Below the pieces are notes generated by a model. That model had not been told where the DNA came from, searched no databases, and was given only the letters and a program-made list of their open reading frames with translations. Both the position numbers and the translations under genes were made by a program. A stretch of DNA of 64,000 nt, from the NCBI GenBank assembly GCA_050633545.1, contig JBOEGS010000002.1, positions 248,001 through 312,000 on the forward strand. Direction: 5' to 3'. Source of the DNA: Litorivita sp050633545 (lineage in GTDB: Bacteria > Pseudomonadota > Alphaproteobacteria > Rhodobacterales > Rhodobacteraceae). Below are positions 8,515-17,514 of this stretch, piece after piece (position 1 is the first letter of the stretch; each line of letters starts with the position of its first letter).

Positions 8515-8833
8515 GGTCCTTCAATGCCTGATAGAGCGACTCGGCCAATCCGATCCCTCCGGTTTTCACCATTTCTTCGGCCTGTGCCTGACGCAAGAAA
8601 GAGCCGAATTGATCCTCCCCCGCGCCGCCGCCAAACGATTCGCGCGATTTGCCCAGCCCTGCGGATTTGAGCATCTCGGACAGGAACCCCGCCTCCAAAG
8701 AGCGCGCCGCCTCATGCAGCGCCTTTTCACGCGCATCGCTTGATAGTGCATTGCTTTCAACGCCTTGCCCGCGCGCGGCAGGGGCGGAGGAAAAGCGCAT
8801 AGCGCTCGTCATCAGGGGGGAGGGATCGCTCAT
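8498..8833 (-). CDS. FlgJ-like rod-binding protein
   Basis: A 111-residue homologue of the N-terminal rod-capping domain of FlgJ, without the C-terminal muramidase, as is usual in alphaproteobacteria. The diagnostic segment is AARSLEAGFLSEMLKSAGLG, followed by FGGGAGEDQFGSFLRQAQAE and the GIGLAESLYQAL end. I chose MSDPSPLMTSAMRFSSAPA at 8833, since the longer frame runs into the intergenic region toward fliK. It overlaps the FlgN-like gene and diverges from fliK by 119 bp. Confidence 0.88.
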   Translation of the reverse strand: MSDPSPLMTSAMRFSSAPAARGQGVESNALSSDAREKALHEAARSLEAGFLSEMLKSAGLGKSRESFGGGAGEDQFGSFLRQAQAEEMVKTGGIGLAESLYQALKDHEDAK

Positions 8834-8952
8834 CGGGTATCTCCAAATTGACAGGTTTTTTCCAGATTGGCCGATGAGCGGTAAAGAACCAGTAACCAAG
8901 CATCGTCATAGTGCCCCCATGCTGAGGAAGAATTCCCGGAGGTAGCACGCAT

Positions 8953-10599
8953 ATGAATCCGCTTCACACCGCACTCGCGCCGAAACCCGCGCTCGACACG
9001 TCGCGCAAACCTGTCGAGCCTGCCGCGCGGCTTGACCGTGACACCCATAGCAAGGATCAAGAGCGCTTTGGCGACATCTTGCGCCAGCAAGAGCAGCGCG
9101 CCGCCGAACGCAAGCGCACCGCCGAACGCGCGCAGCCCAGCGCAGAGGCCCCGCGCAACAGCGCCAAGGCCAACCAAGCCGAAACGCCCGCCTCCCCCGA
9201 CGTCCGCAACGATGCGGCAAACGCGCCCCATACCGGCACGGCCATGGACAGCAGCAAGAGCAGCGGCGCGGCAGAGCCCTCCGGCGATGACGCAGGCCGC
9301 GATATAGAGCGCGCCTTCGGCGAGGCCGAGGCCGCAACGCCGCCCCCGCCCAAACCCGCGCCCGATGCGCCCGCGCTGAGCCTGCTCAACGCAAGGCTGA
9401 GCCGCGAAGCCATGGGCGGGCAAACCGCCGCTGTTCCCGCCGCCTCGCCCGCCGCCATGACCGCCCAAGCCAGCGCACTGAATGGCCCAGGTGGGGCGCA
9501 AGGCGCGGCGCAGATTGCCAATCTCGCGCAGGCCTCCGCCGCGCAACAGATGCAGGGCAGTGCCGCCAACGCCGCTCCTGCCGCAACCCCCGCCGATCCT
9601 TTGGTCAGCGTCGCAAGCTTCAGCACCCGCCGCACCGAAGGCGCGGCCCTTCAAAGCGCCGTCCAAACCACCGCAGCCAGCCAAGGTGCCGCAACTGGCG
9701 CGCAGGCGACTGCCGCTTTCGGCGCCGACACGTCCCTTCAAAATACGGCCAAACCTGTGGACGGGGCCGCGCGCGGGCAGAGCAACCTGCCCCCCTCCAC
9801 CAGCGCTGCCTCCACCGCCGCCTCCGCGACCTCTGCTGTCGCTGGCACGACGCTGCAATCCGCGCCCTTGCCCAAAGCCGACCCCGCAGAGCCCAAATTC
9901 AACCGCCGCGACACAGCCATGCGCGCCGCAGACGAGGCCGCCCGCACGGCGCGCCCAGCGCCGCAAACCGCTGCTGCCGCGCAAGTGCAAACCGCATCCG
10001 CCGCCCCGCTTCAGGTGCAAATGCCCGCTGCCGCGCCGTCTAAAACCGATGCAGCGGCAGAGGTGGAATGGCTCTCCGAGGCCGAGTTCACCTTTGATAC
10101 GCGCCACGACGCACGGTCCAGCCCCGCCGCGCTGGCGCGGCTCGATGCCACCTTGGCCCGCCCCGAAATTCCGCGCCATATCGCCGAGCAAATGGCCTCG
10201 GCGGCGCAGCGTCTGTCGGATCGCAAACCGATCGAGATCGCCCTCAACCCCGAAGAGCTTGGCCGCGTGCGGATGAGCTTGAGCGCCGCCGAAGGCGGCA
10301 TGGTGGTGACAGTTCTGGCCGAACGCGGCGAGACGCTCGATTTGATGCGCCGCCATATCGCGCAACTGGCCGAGCAATTCCGCGACATCGGCTATGACGA
10401 CGTCTCCTTCTCCTTTGGCACGCAAAGCGGCGGCGCAGGAGACGGCAGCGGCGCAAGCGGCGCGCATCAGGACGCGGAGCAATCGGGCTCCGGCTCCGGT
10501 CTCGGCGCGCCCGCCTCCGCGCCGGCAGACACACCCGACCCGAGCGCTGCGGCGCAAATCACCCTCGCCCCGACCGAAGGTCTGGACCTCAGGCTTTAA
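8953..10599 (+). CDS. fliK: Flagellar hook-length control protein FliK
   Basis: Molecular ruler for hook length, 548 residues. Residues 1 to about 390 are Ala/Pro/Thr/Gln-rich and low in complexity, as in other FliK. The conserved C-terminal Flg_hook domain follows: LSDRKPIEIALNPEELGRVR, then MSLSAAEGGMVVTVLAERGE and LRRHIAQLAEQFRDIGYDDV-like sequence. The tail is Gly/Ser/Ala-rich. The ATG at 8953 follows GGAGGTAGC. flgD starts 16 bp after its stop, so the two form an operon. Confidence 0.9.
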   Translation: MNPLHTALAPKPALDTSRKPVEPAARLDRDTHSKDQERFGDILRQQEQRAAERKRTAERAQPSAEAPRNSAKANQAETPASPDVRNDAANAPHTGTAMDSSKSSGAAEPSGDDAGRDIERAFGEAEAATPPPPKPAPDAPALSLLNARLSREAMGGQTAAVPAASPAAMTAQASALNGPGGAQGAAQIANLAQASAAQQMQGSAANAAPAATPADPLVSVASFSTRRTEGAALQSAVQTTAASQGAATGAQATAAFGADTSLQNTAKPVDGAARGQSNLPPSTSAASTAASATSAVAGTTLQSAPLPKADPAEPKFNRRDTAMRAADEAARTARPAPQTAAAAQVQTASAAPLQVQMPAAAPSKTDAAAEVEWLSEAEFTFDTRHDARSSPAALARLDATLARPEIPRHIAEQMASAAQRLSDRKPIEIALNPEELGRVRMSLSAAEGGMVVTVLAERGETLDLMRRHIAQLAEQFRDIGYDDVSFSFGTQSGGAGDGSGASGAHQDAEQSGSGSGLGAPASAPADTPDPSAAAQITLAPTEGLDLRL

Positions 10600-10615
10600 A
10601 GCAAAGGACACCATC

Positions 10616-11434
10616 ATGACCACCGCCACCCATTCCATCCCTCCCGCCTTTACGGGGCTGAAAACCGGTGCCGATCTGGCCCGCGCGGCCAAGGCCGCCG
10701 CCGCGCCAACCGGCGCAAACACCCTGCCCGCCGCGACCACCGGCAAAACCGCCCGCGCGGCCAGCACCTCCGACACCCAATCGGCGGGCACCGCGACCGG
10801 ATCCACCGCCAGCGGCGCGGCCGAGACCGGCACCAAGGCGACGCTCAGCTCGGATTTCACCACATTCTTGCAAATGCTCACCGTGCAGATGGAAAATCAG
10901 GACCCCCTGAACCCGATCGACAGCTCCGATTATGCGGTGCAACTGGCGACCTTCTCCTCGGTCGAGCAACAGGTGGTGACCAATGACCTGCTCGAAGGGC
11001 TGGCCGCGCAAATGGGCGCGATGGGCATGGCCCAACTGGCCGGTTGGGTCGGCATGGACGCCCGCTCCAGCGCCGCCGGATATTTCGACGGCACGCCTGT
11101 CAGCCTCTCGCCCAGCCCCGAGCGCCTCGCCGATGCGGCCACGCTTGTGGTGCGCGACGCCAGCAATACCATCGTGCAGCGGGTCGATGTGCCGGTCTCC
11201 TCCGATACCATCGAATGGGCTGGCGTGGGCGAGGACGGCGCGCCCTTCGCCGCGGGGGCCTATTCGTTCGAATTGGAAAGCTACGCGAATGGCGATCTGC
11301 TCGGCACCTCGGCGGTCGAAACCTATACCCGCATCACCGAAGCGCGAAACGACAATGGCACGACCGTGCTCCTGCTCGAAGGCGGCGCGCAGATCGCGGC
11401 CTCCGGCATTACGGCGTTGCGCCAAGGCAACTGA
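10616..11434 (+). CDS. flgD: Flagellar hook-capping protein FlgD
   Basis: Scaffold that caps the growing hook, 272 residues. A disordered Ala/Thr-rich N-terminus of about 75 residues is followed by the signature SSDFTTFLQMLTVQMENQDP and LNPIDSSDYAVQLATFSSVE. The Fn3/Tudor-like C-terminal half contains FAAGAYSFELESYANGDLLG. The start ATG at 10616 is 16 bp after fliK. The open frame extends upstream only as overlap with fliK, so I used the first ATG after the fliK stop. Confidence 0.93.
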   Translation: MTTATHSIPPAFTGLKTGADLARAAKAAAAPTGANTLPAATTGKTARAASTSDTQSAGTATGSTASGAAETGTKATLSSDFTTFLQMLTVQMENQDPLNPIDSSDYAVQLATFSSVEQQVVTNDLLEGLAAQMGAMGMAQLAGWVGMDARSSAAGYFDGTPVSLSPSPERLADAATLVVRDASNTIVQRVDVPVSSDTIEWAGVGEDGAPFAAGAYSFELESYANGDLLGTSAVETYTRITEARNDNGTTVLLLEGGAQIAASGITALRQGN

Positions 11435-11601
11435 CACGGCCCAGCCGAGAAGGCGCAGCTGACCGCGCGCGCCGCACAGGGTTATTATCGGCCCCATTGA
11501 TCAATGCGCCGATGGGCGGCGCTTGCCTTAGCGCCCCCGCTCGCATAGCGTCAGGCGGCCCCGCCTGTGTCGCGCGGCGCAAGCCCTGTGAGAGCCGTTC
11601 A

Positions 11602-12588
11602 TTGCCCCAATCCCCTGCGCCATATTCTGCCGTTGACCCCGCCCCGCCGCTTTGCGCGCCGGAGCAAGACCGCAGCACCGCTCAGGGCAAGGATGCCGAT
11701 ACACATGTGCCGCAGGCGCTGCGCCGCGCGGTGCAAGACGCGGGATTTGCCGATGACACATGCAGATGGATCGCCCTCTGCGGCGGGCGCAGCAACCGTT
11801 TGTGGCAACTGCGCCATAGGCGCGGCGACGCCGCCAGCACGGTGGTAAAGCTCTTTGCCGCCCCCGATGGCAACCCGCTTTTTGCCAATGACCCCGACCG
11901 CGAAGCGCGGGTTTTGGCGCGTCTGGAGGGCTTGGGTATCGCGCCCCGCCTGCGCGCGCAGATGCACACGCCCGAGGGCAGAGCGCTGGTCTATGATCAT
12001 GTGGAGGGCGCGCCATGGCGCGATGATCCTGCGCCCGTTGCGCATCTGCTGCGCCGTTTGCACCGCAGCGGCGCCGCAAAGGGGGCGGGCCTGCCTGCCG
12101 CGCCGGACGGCTCTGCGGCGCTGGCGCGCCAAGCCGCCGCGATCCTTGCGATTTGCCCCGACGAGGCGCAGGCGCGCCTTGCACCGTTTTTGGGCAGGCT
12201 GGCGGCACGCGCGGCGGTCCCGCCTTGCGGCGCGCGCGCCTTGCTGCATGGGGATCCGGTCGCGGGCAACCTGATTACCGGACCAAAAGGCTTGCGGCTG
12301 ATCGATTGGCAATGCCCCGCCTTGGGCGATCCTTGCGAGGATATCGCGCATTTTCTCTCGCCCGCGATGCAGATCATCTATCGCGGTGCGGCGCTGAGCC
12401 GTGCGCAGGAGCAGGGCTTTATGGCGGCCTTGAACGCGCCCGATCTGGCCGCGCGTTACGCTGCGCTTGCGCCATGGTATCATGCCCGCATGGCGGCCTA
12501 TTGCGCGTGGCAAATCGCACGCGGACAAAAGGATTACGCCGCCGCCGAGCAGGCCGAAACAGCGGCGCTCAAGACCGCGCTGCACTGA
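11602..12588 (+). CDS. APH/choline kinase-family phosphotransferase
   Basis: Kinase-fold phosphotransferase of about 328 residues. The catalytic Brenner motif is ALLHGDPVAGNLITGPKG, followed by the metal-binding RLIDWQCPALGDPCEDIAHF. The N-lobe shows SNRLWQLRHR and STVVKLFAAP, a plausible ATP-binding lysine. The family includes choline and ethanolamine kinases, LPS-modifying kinases and aminoglycoside kinases; the substrate cannot be told here. The start is uncertain: TTG at 11602 after GTGAGAG is my choice, and ATG at 11512 is an alternative. The neighbours are polysaccharide genes, so a cell-surface role is possible. Confidence 0.75.
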   Translation: MPQSPAPYSAVDPAPPLCAPEQDRSTAQGKDADTHVPQALRRAVQDAGFADDTCRWIALCGGRSNRLWQLRHRRGDAASTVVKLFAAPDGNPLFANDPDREARVLARLEGLGIAPRLRAQMHTPEGRALVYDHVEGAPWRDDPAPVAHLLRRLHRSGAAKGAGLPAAPDGSAALARQAAAILAICPDEAQARLAPFLGRLAARAAVPPCGARALLHGDPVAGNLITGPKGLRLIDWQCPALGDPCEDIAHFLSPAMQIIYRGAALSRAQEQGFMAALNAPDLAARYAALAPWYHARMAAYCAWQIARGQKDYAAAEQAETAALKTALH

Positions 12589-12740
12589 TATTTCGCGGCT
12601 CCCGCGCGGACGCGCGCCGCCCGCCGCAGCAGCGCCAAGCGGCGGCATATGGGCGAAACACGGCGATTTTCCCCTTTCGCGGTTTGACATCAGCAGCGCC
12701 ATATGACCATTGAAGCACCACGTTGTCCCAAAGGCCCGAA

Positions 12741-13835
12741 ATGCACACGCCCCTGTCTGCACAGATGATCGACGCGACCGAACCTCGCAAGGGGCGCGTT
12801 GTGGCTGTGGTGACGACGCATAACCGTCTTGAGCAATTGCAAACCACCTTGGCGCAGCTCGAAGCGGTCAGCCCCGCGCTGCTCGGCCATATCATCGTGG
12901 TGGACAACCTGTCGACCGATGGCACCCGCGACTGGCTGGCGCGCGAAACGACCCGCATGGGCGCGCGGCTGCATGTGATCACCCCCGATCATAACCTTGG
13001 CGGCGCGGGCGGTTTCGAGGTCGGCATGCGCCATGCGCGCCGCGAGTTGGACCCCGATTGGTGCGTCTTGATGGATGACGACGCCCGCCCCGACCCCGAT
13101 GCATTGGCGCAATTCCACCGCCGCGACCATCGCGGATGGGACGTGATCGCGGCGGCGGTCTATTACCCCAACCGGCAGATTTGCGAAATGAACCGCCCCT
13201 CGCAAAACCCGTTCAAACATCCGCGCCTGTTCTTGCGCACCCTTTTGGGCCACGGGCGCGACGGCTATCACATCTCGCGCGGGGCCTATGCGGACGAGGA
13301 GATCGTGCCGCTCGACATCACCTCTTTCGTCGGGTTTTTCGTCTCGCGCGCTGCGATGGATCGGGTCGGAGAGCCGGATGGCGCGCTGTTTATCTATGGC
13401 GATGACGTGCTTTATGCGCTGTCGCTGCGCAAGGCGGGCAAGACGATCGGCTTTGATCCGCGCGTCACATTCACCCATGATTGCACCACCTATGGCAATG
13501 AAAAACGCCGCGTGTTCCGCCCGCTGTGGAAGGTCTATTACACCTATCGAAACGGGCTGATGATGTATCGCGAGGCGGCGGGGCTGTTGTTTGTCGCGCT
13601 CTTGCCGCTCTTGGTGGTCAAATGGCTTTTGGCCGCGCGGCGCTACGGGGCGGATCGGCGTGATTATCTGCGGCTGCTGCGCATGGCGCTGCGCGACGGG
13701 GTCTTGCGGCGCACCTCGACCTCGCATGACGCGGTGCTTGAGGCCGCTGGCCCGCCGCACCTGCCCCATGCCAAAGCGCCAAACGCCTCGATCCCCGAGG
13801 CCGAAATCGCCGCCGAAACCACCCGAGGCGCCTGA
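12741..13835 (+). CDS. GT2 glycosyltransferase, GlfT/WbbL-like
   Basis: A 364-residue GT-A fold glycosyltransferase. Visible motifs are VVAVVTTHNRLEQLQTTL, VVDNLSTDGT, the sugar-donor motif NLGGAGGFEVGMRHA and the metal-binding LMDDDARPDPDAL. A later FVGFFVSRAAM and a likely catalytic GDDVLYALSLRKAG follow. The NxGGAGG motif is shared by galactofuranosyl- and some rhamnosyltransferases. A C-terminal hydrophobic segment (AGLLFVALLPLLVVKWLL) may tether it to the membrane. With glf at 24.5 kb, Galf transfer is plausible but inferred. ATG 12741 follows AAGG; a TTG six codons upstream is also open. Confidence 0.85.
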   Translation: MHTPLSAQMIDATEPRKGRVVAVVTTHNRLEQLQTTLAQLEAVSPALLGHIIVVDNLSTDGTRDWLARETTRMGARLHVITPDHNLGGAGGFEVGMRHARRELDPDWCVLMDDDARPDPDALAQFHRRDHRGWDVIAAAVYYPNRQICEMNRPSQNPFKHPRLFLRTLLGHGRDGYHISRGAYADEEIVPLDITSFVGFFVSRAAMDRVGEPDGALFIYGDDVLYALSLRKAGKTIGFDPRVTFTHDCTTYGNEKRRVFRPLWKVYYTYRNGLMMYREAAGLLFVALLPLLVVKWLLAARRYGADRRDYLRLLRMALRDGVLRRTSTSHDAVLEAAGPPHLPHAKAPNASIPEAEIAAETTRGA

Positions 13836-13840
13836 GCCGC

Positions 13841-14683
13841 TTACATATCGTTCAGGATTTTGCGGCTGAAACGGTGCATCAAGAGCATGCCAAGCACCAC
13901 CAGCCCCAAGGCCACACCCCAGATAAAGATCAGTGATACATAGCTCGCATCATAGGTCGAATAGACCCCGCGCCGCATCAATCCGGCGACATGCACCAAC
14001 GGGTTAAACCACAAGATATCGCCGACCATCGAGGGCAGGTCCTCGTAGGTATACAAAATGGCCGACCCCAAAAACAGCGGCCGCGTGGCGATGTTCCATA
14101 GCTGCTCCCATACGGGGAAAAGCCCCATCAAGGCGCAATTGACCAGCCCCACGCCGAGGCCCCCCACCGAGGCCACCGCAAAGGCCATCAAGATGGGCGA
14201 GAAATCCAAAAGGCCGCGCGTGTCGACAAAAAACAAGATGATCGCCATCAACAAGACCGCCACCGCCACCGAGGTCAGCGCATTGAGCAAGAACCGCGCC
14301 AGCACCGCGTCGATCCAGCCGACCACCGGATAATTCATCAAGGCCCGTGAATAACGCAGCGCCCGCGCCACCGCCTGCGAGACGTTTTGATATTGGGTAA
14401 AGGGCAAATAGCCCGTGGCATAAAACAGCACAAAGCTGGTGCCCAAAGACGGCGCGCGAAACAGCAAGGAAAAGGCCATGGACATCACGATCACATAGCC
14501 CAAAGGCTCCAGCACCGCCCAAAGATAGCCCCCCGGAGAGCGGCCGTATTGCGACCCCATCTCGCGCAGCATCAAGGCCAGCACCGAGCGCCCCGAGGCC
14601 CAGCGCGTCGCGCGTTTGGGCCGCGCTGCGGGGCGGATCGGGGGGCCGGACGGGGCGGCGGCAGGATTGGAACGAGCGCTCAA
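13841..14683 (-). CDS. ABC-2 polysaccharide export permease (KpsM-like)
   Basis: Inner-membrane permease of an ABC-2 capsule/O-antigen exporter, about 280 residues. After a cytoplasmic N-terminus come YGRSPGGYLWAVLEPLGYVI (the amphipathic entry typical of KpsM/Wzm), and six hydrophobic segments. The conserved WFNPLVHVAGLMRRGVY lies before the last membrane spans. Two TTG codons sit in tandem after GGAGG; the second (14683) has better spacing, so I start there. It diverges from the KpsE-like gene, whose partner ATPase follows on the plus strand. Confidence 0.85.
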   Translation of the reverse strand: MSARSNPAAAPSGPPIRPAARPKRATRWASGRSVLALMLREMGSQYGRSPGGYLWAVLEPLGYVIVMSMAFSLLFRAPSLGTSFVLFYATGYLPFTQYQNVSQAVARALRYSRALMNYPVVGWIDAVLARFLLNALTSVAVAVLLMAIILFFVDTRGLLDFSPILMAFAVASVGGLGVGLVNCALMGLFPVWEQLWNIATRPLFLGSAILYTYEDLPSMVGDILWFNPLVHVAGLMRRGVYSTYDASYVSLIFIWGVALGLVVLGMLLMHRFSRKILNDM

Positions 14684-14772
14684 CAACGCCTCCGTTATGC
14701 GGGGTTTTTAAAGCGCAATTATGGGGCTATGATTGCGGCAATGCAATTGCGTTCACAAGCGGAGTATCCCTG

Positions 14773-16629
14773 TTGAACCAGAACAACACGCCAGCCGCCA
14801 AAGCCGCCGCCACGAGCGGCGCGGCCGATGCCGAGGCCAAAGCCCCCGACAACAGCGCCAAACAGACCCCCGCCAAACCAGCGGCGGCGGCCAAGGGCAA
14901 TGCCCCCCAAGGCGGTCAGGGCGCAGCGGCGCAAGGTCAGGGTCAGGGTCAGGGCCAGGGCCAGGGCAAAGGTCCGGCGCAAGGCCAAGGACAGCAAGGT
15001 CAGGGCGGTCAAGGCCAAGGCGGCGCACAGGGCGCGGGCAAAGCTCCGGCGCAGGGCGGCGGCGGGCCGAACCAAGGCCAGCCTCAAGCGCAACCGCAAG
15101 GCCAAGGCGGCGGTCAAGGACGGCAAGGCCAAGCGCAAGCGGGCGGCCAAGGACCAAACACGGGACCAAACGCAGGCCCGAACAAAGCCCCCAACGCCGC
15201 TCAGGGCGGCGGCCCGAACGCGGGTCCAAACGCGGGCCAAAAAGCGGGCGGCCAAGGTCAAGGGCAAGGCGCGCAGGGCCAAGGTCGTCAAGGTCAGGGC
15301 GGAAAGCCGCAAGGCAATCAGGCGGCGGCCAAGCAGGGGCAACAAGGACAGGGGCAGCAAGGGCAACCCGCCCAAGGCCAAGGTGGCCAAGCCAAACAGG
15401 GTCAGGGACAGGGACAGGGACAACCCAAACAGGGACAGCCAAATCAGGGGCAGCCCAATCAAGGTCAGGCGAACCAAGGCCCCGCCCCCGCCGTGCAAAT
15501 CAAACCGCTTGCCGGTCCGGCGCGGCTGCGCAAACGCCATCGCGGGCTGATCGTCTCTTTTGCCTTTCTGGTCATGCTGCCCGTTGTGGTCATGTCCTTC
15601 TATTTGTGGGTGCGCAGCGCCGATCAATTTGCCTCGACCACGGCCTTTACCGTGCAGCGCGAAACCGGCGGCAGCGCCGTGGACCTGCTGGGCGGGCTGT
15701 CGAGCCTGTCGGGCGGCGGATCGTCGGACACCGATATCTTGTATGAATTCATCCAAAGCCAAGAGTTGGTCCGCCGCGTCGATACCGCCGTCGATCTGCG
15801 CGCCCATTATGTGCACAACTATGAAACCGACCCGATTTTCTCGCTCAAACCCGATGCGACGCTCGAAGATCTGGTGCGCTATTGGCAACGGATCGTGCGG
15901 ATTTCCTACAACCAGTCGGCCAGCCTGATCGAATTGCGCGTGCTCGCCTTTGATCCGCAAACCGCGCAATCCATCGCCGAAGAAATCGTCGCGGAAAGCC
16001 AGTCGATGATCAACGCCCTCAATGCCGCCGCGCGCGAGGATACGATCCGCTATGCGCTCTCCGATCTGGACGAGGCCTTGGTGCGGCTCAAGGCCGCGCG
16101 CGAGGCCTTGACCGCCTTTCGCACCCGCACACAGATCGTCGACCCCACCGCCGATATCCAAGGCCGCATGGGGGTGCTCAACAACCTGCAACAGCAATTG
16201 GCCGAATCGCTGATCGAATTCGATATCCTGTCGGAAACCACCAAACGCTCGGACCCGCGCCTGCAACAGGCCGAGCGCCGCATCGAGGTCATCCAAAGCC
16301 GCATCGACGAAGAGCGGCTCACCTTTGCCACCGCCGAGGCGGGCAATAACGGCGCGGATTATCCCACCTTGATGGCCGAATTCGAAAGCCTCTCGGTGGA
16401 CCGCGAGTTTTCCGAAGAAGCCTACCGCGCCGCCTTGGCCGCCGTGGAGATCGCGCGCTCCAACGCCGCGCGCAAGAGCCGCTATCTGGCGACCTATATC
16501 ACCCCGACGCTGGCACAGACCGCCGAATACCCGCAGCGCATCACATGGACGCTTTTGACCGCGCTCTTCTCGCTGCTCTTCTGGTCGATCTGCGCCTTGG
16601 TCTATTACTCGATCCGCGACCGGCAATAG
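14773..16629 (+). CDS. Capsule export inner-membrane protein (KpsE/Wzz-like) with long Gly/Gln-rich N-terminus
   Basis: A 618-residue polysaccharide co-polymerase-like protein. Residues about 256-620 resemble KpsE/BexC: an N-terminal membrane segment (GLIVSFAFLVMLPVVVMSFY), a periplasmic domain with SADQFASTTAFTVQRE and coiled-coil helices (LNNLQQQLAESLIEFDILSE), and a C-terminal membrane segment (LLTALFSLLFWSICALVYY). Residues about 45-235 are an extreme low-complexity Gly/Gln/Asn/Ala region built of GQ repeats, predicted cytosolic. The TTG at 14773 follows GGAG with 8-nt spacing. It would bridge the ABC transporter to an outer-membrane channel not seen here. Confidence 0.85.
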   Translation: MNQNNTPAAKAAATSGAADAEAKAPDNSAKQTPAKPAAAAKGNAPQGGQGAAAQGQGQGQGQGQGKGPAQGQGQQGQGGQGQGGAQGAGKAPAQGGGGPNQGQPQAQPQGQGGGQGRQGQAQAGGQGPNTGPNAGPNKAPNAAQGGGPNAGPNAGQKAGGQGQGQGAQGQGRQGQGGKPQGNQAAAKQGQQGQGQQGQPAQGQGGQAKQGQGQGQGQPKQGQPNQGQPNQGQANQGPAPAVQIKPLAGPARLRKRHRGLIVSFAFLVMLPVVVMSFYLWVRSADQFASTTAFTVQRETGGSAVDLLGGLSSLSGGGSSDTDILYEFIQSQELVRRVDTAVDLRAHYVHNYETDPIFSLKPDATLEDLVRYWQRIVRISYNQSASLIELRVLAFDPQTAQSIAEEIVAESQSMINALNAAAREDTIRYALSDLDEALVRLKAAREALTAFRTRTQIVDPTADIQGRMGVLNNLQQQLAESLIEFDILSETTKRSDPRLQQAERRIEVIQSRIDEERLTFATAEAGNNGADYPTLMAEFESLSVDREFSEEAYRAALAAVEIARSNAARKSRYLATYITPTLAQTAEYPQRITWTLLTALFSLLFWSICALVYYSIRDRQ

Positions 16630-16685
16630 GCACGGCGACAAGGGCGACGCCAAGCGCCACAGGACAAGCGAGGGAAGGCAAACCG

Positions 16686-17339
16686 ATGTTGCGGCTCGAC
16701 AATGTGACCAAACGCTTTGCCGTCAAAGGCGGGCATAAAACCGTGCTCGACGATGTCAGCGTCTCCTTCCCCGACGGGGCCTCTGTTGCGCTTTTGGGGC
16801 AAAACGGCGCGGGCAAATCGACCTTGCTGCAAATCATCGCGGGCACCTTGCAAACCGACAGCGGCACGCTGACCACCGACCGCTCGATCTCTTGGCCCGT
16901 GGGCTTTGCCGGATCCTTCCACGGCGAGATGACCGGCGCGCAAAACGTGCGCTTTATCGCCCGCATCTACGGCGTCGATACCTATGAGCTTGAGGGATTT
17001 GTCGAGGATTTCGCCGAACTTGGCCCGCATTTCCAGATGCCGGTTCGCTCCTATTCCTCGGGGATGCGCTCGCGTCTGGCCTTTGGCGCCTCGATGGGGA
17101 TCGGCTTTGACACCTACCTTGTGGACGAGGTCACCGCCGTGGGCGATCAACGCTTCCGCCGCAAAAGCCGCGCGGTGTTTATGGAGCGGATGCGCAATGC
17201 GGGGGCGATTGTGGTCAATCATGACATGAACCAATTGCGCGATTTTTGCCAATCCGGATGCGTGTTGCACAGCGGCGGGTTGGAATATTTCGACGATCTG
17301 AACGAGGCAATCCGGCGCCATGAAAAGCTCATGTCCTGA
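16686..17339 (+). CDS. ABC-2 polysaccharide export ATPase (KpsT-like)
   Basis: A 217-residue ATPase subunit of the capsule exporter. The Walker A is LLGQNGAGKSTLLQIIAG. The signature is SYSSGMRSRLAFGASMGI, the degenerate form typical of KpsT/Wzt. The Walker B is YLVDEVTAVGDQRF and the H-loop is VVNHDMNQL. Its short length, without a C-terminal carbohydrate-binding domain, fits KpsT rather than Wzt of the O9a type. ATG 16686 follows GAGGGAAGG. It lies 56 bp after the KpsE-like gene; the permease partner is the divergent gene at 13.8-14.7 kb. Confidence 0.88.
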   Translation: MLRLDNVTKRFAVKGGHKTVLDDVSVSFPDGASVALLGQNGAGKSTLLQIIAGTLQTDSGTLTTDRSISWPVGFAGSFHGEMTGAQNVRFIARIYGVDTYELEGFVEDFAELGPHFQMPVRSYSSGMRSRLAFGASMGIGFDTYLVDEVTAVGDQRFRRKSRAVFMERMRNAGAIVVNHDMNQLRDFCQSGCVLHSGGLEYFDDLNEAIRRHEKLMS

Positions 17340-17514
17340 GCCTTCGCCGCCCCTGAGGGGCAAAAATGCCGCCCGGTTTGCGTCAAGACTGCGCAAAGAG
17401 ATCATCAAGATAGATTAAGATTTGAGGTGATCATCACAATCTTGCCCGAATTCCATTAAGCTGCGTTAACGCCCCTGAGCGCAATGTCAGCCCGTAAACG
17501 TGAGCGGGTGTGGC

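Noticed and set aside
8830..10881. 683-codon open frame antisense to fliK
   Set aside because: Composition is Gly/Arg/Ala noise produced by the Ala/Pro-rich fliK on the other strand; no motif, no ribosome-binding site.
14905..15480. Non-coding minisatellite
   Set aside because: The repeat keeps one open frame of Gly/Gln codons continuous with a normal KpsE-like domain, and a TTG with good Shine-Dalgarno precedes it. It is treated as coding.
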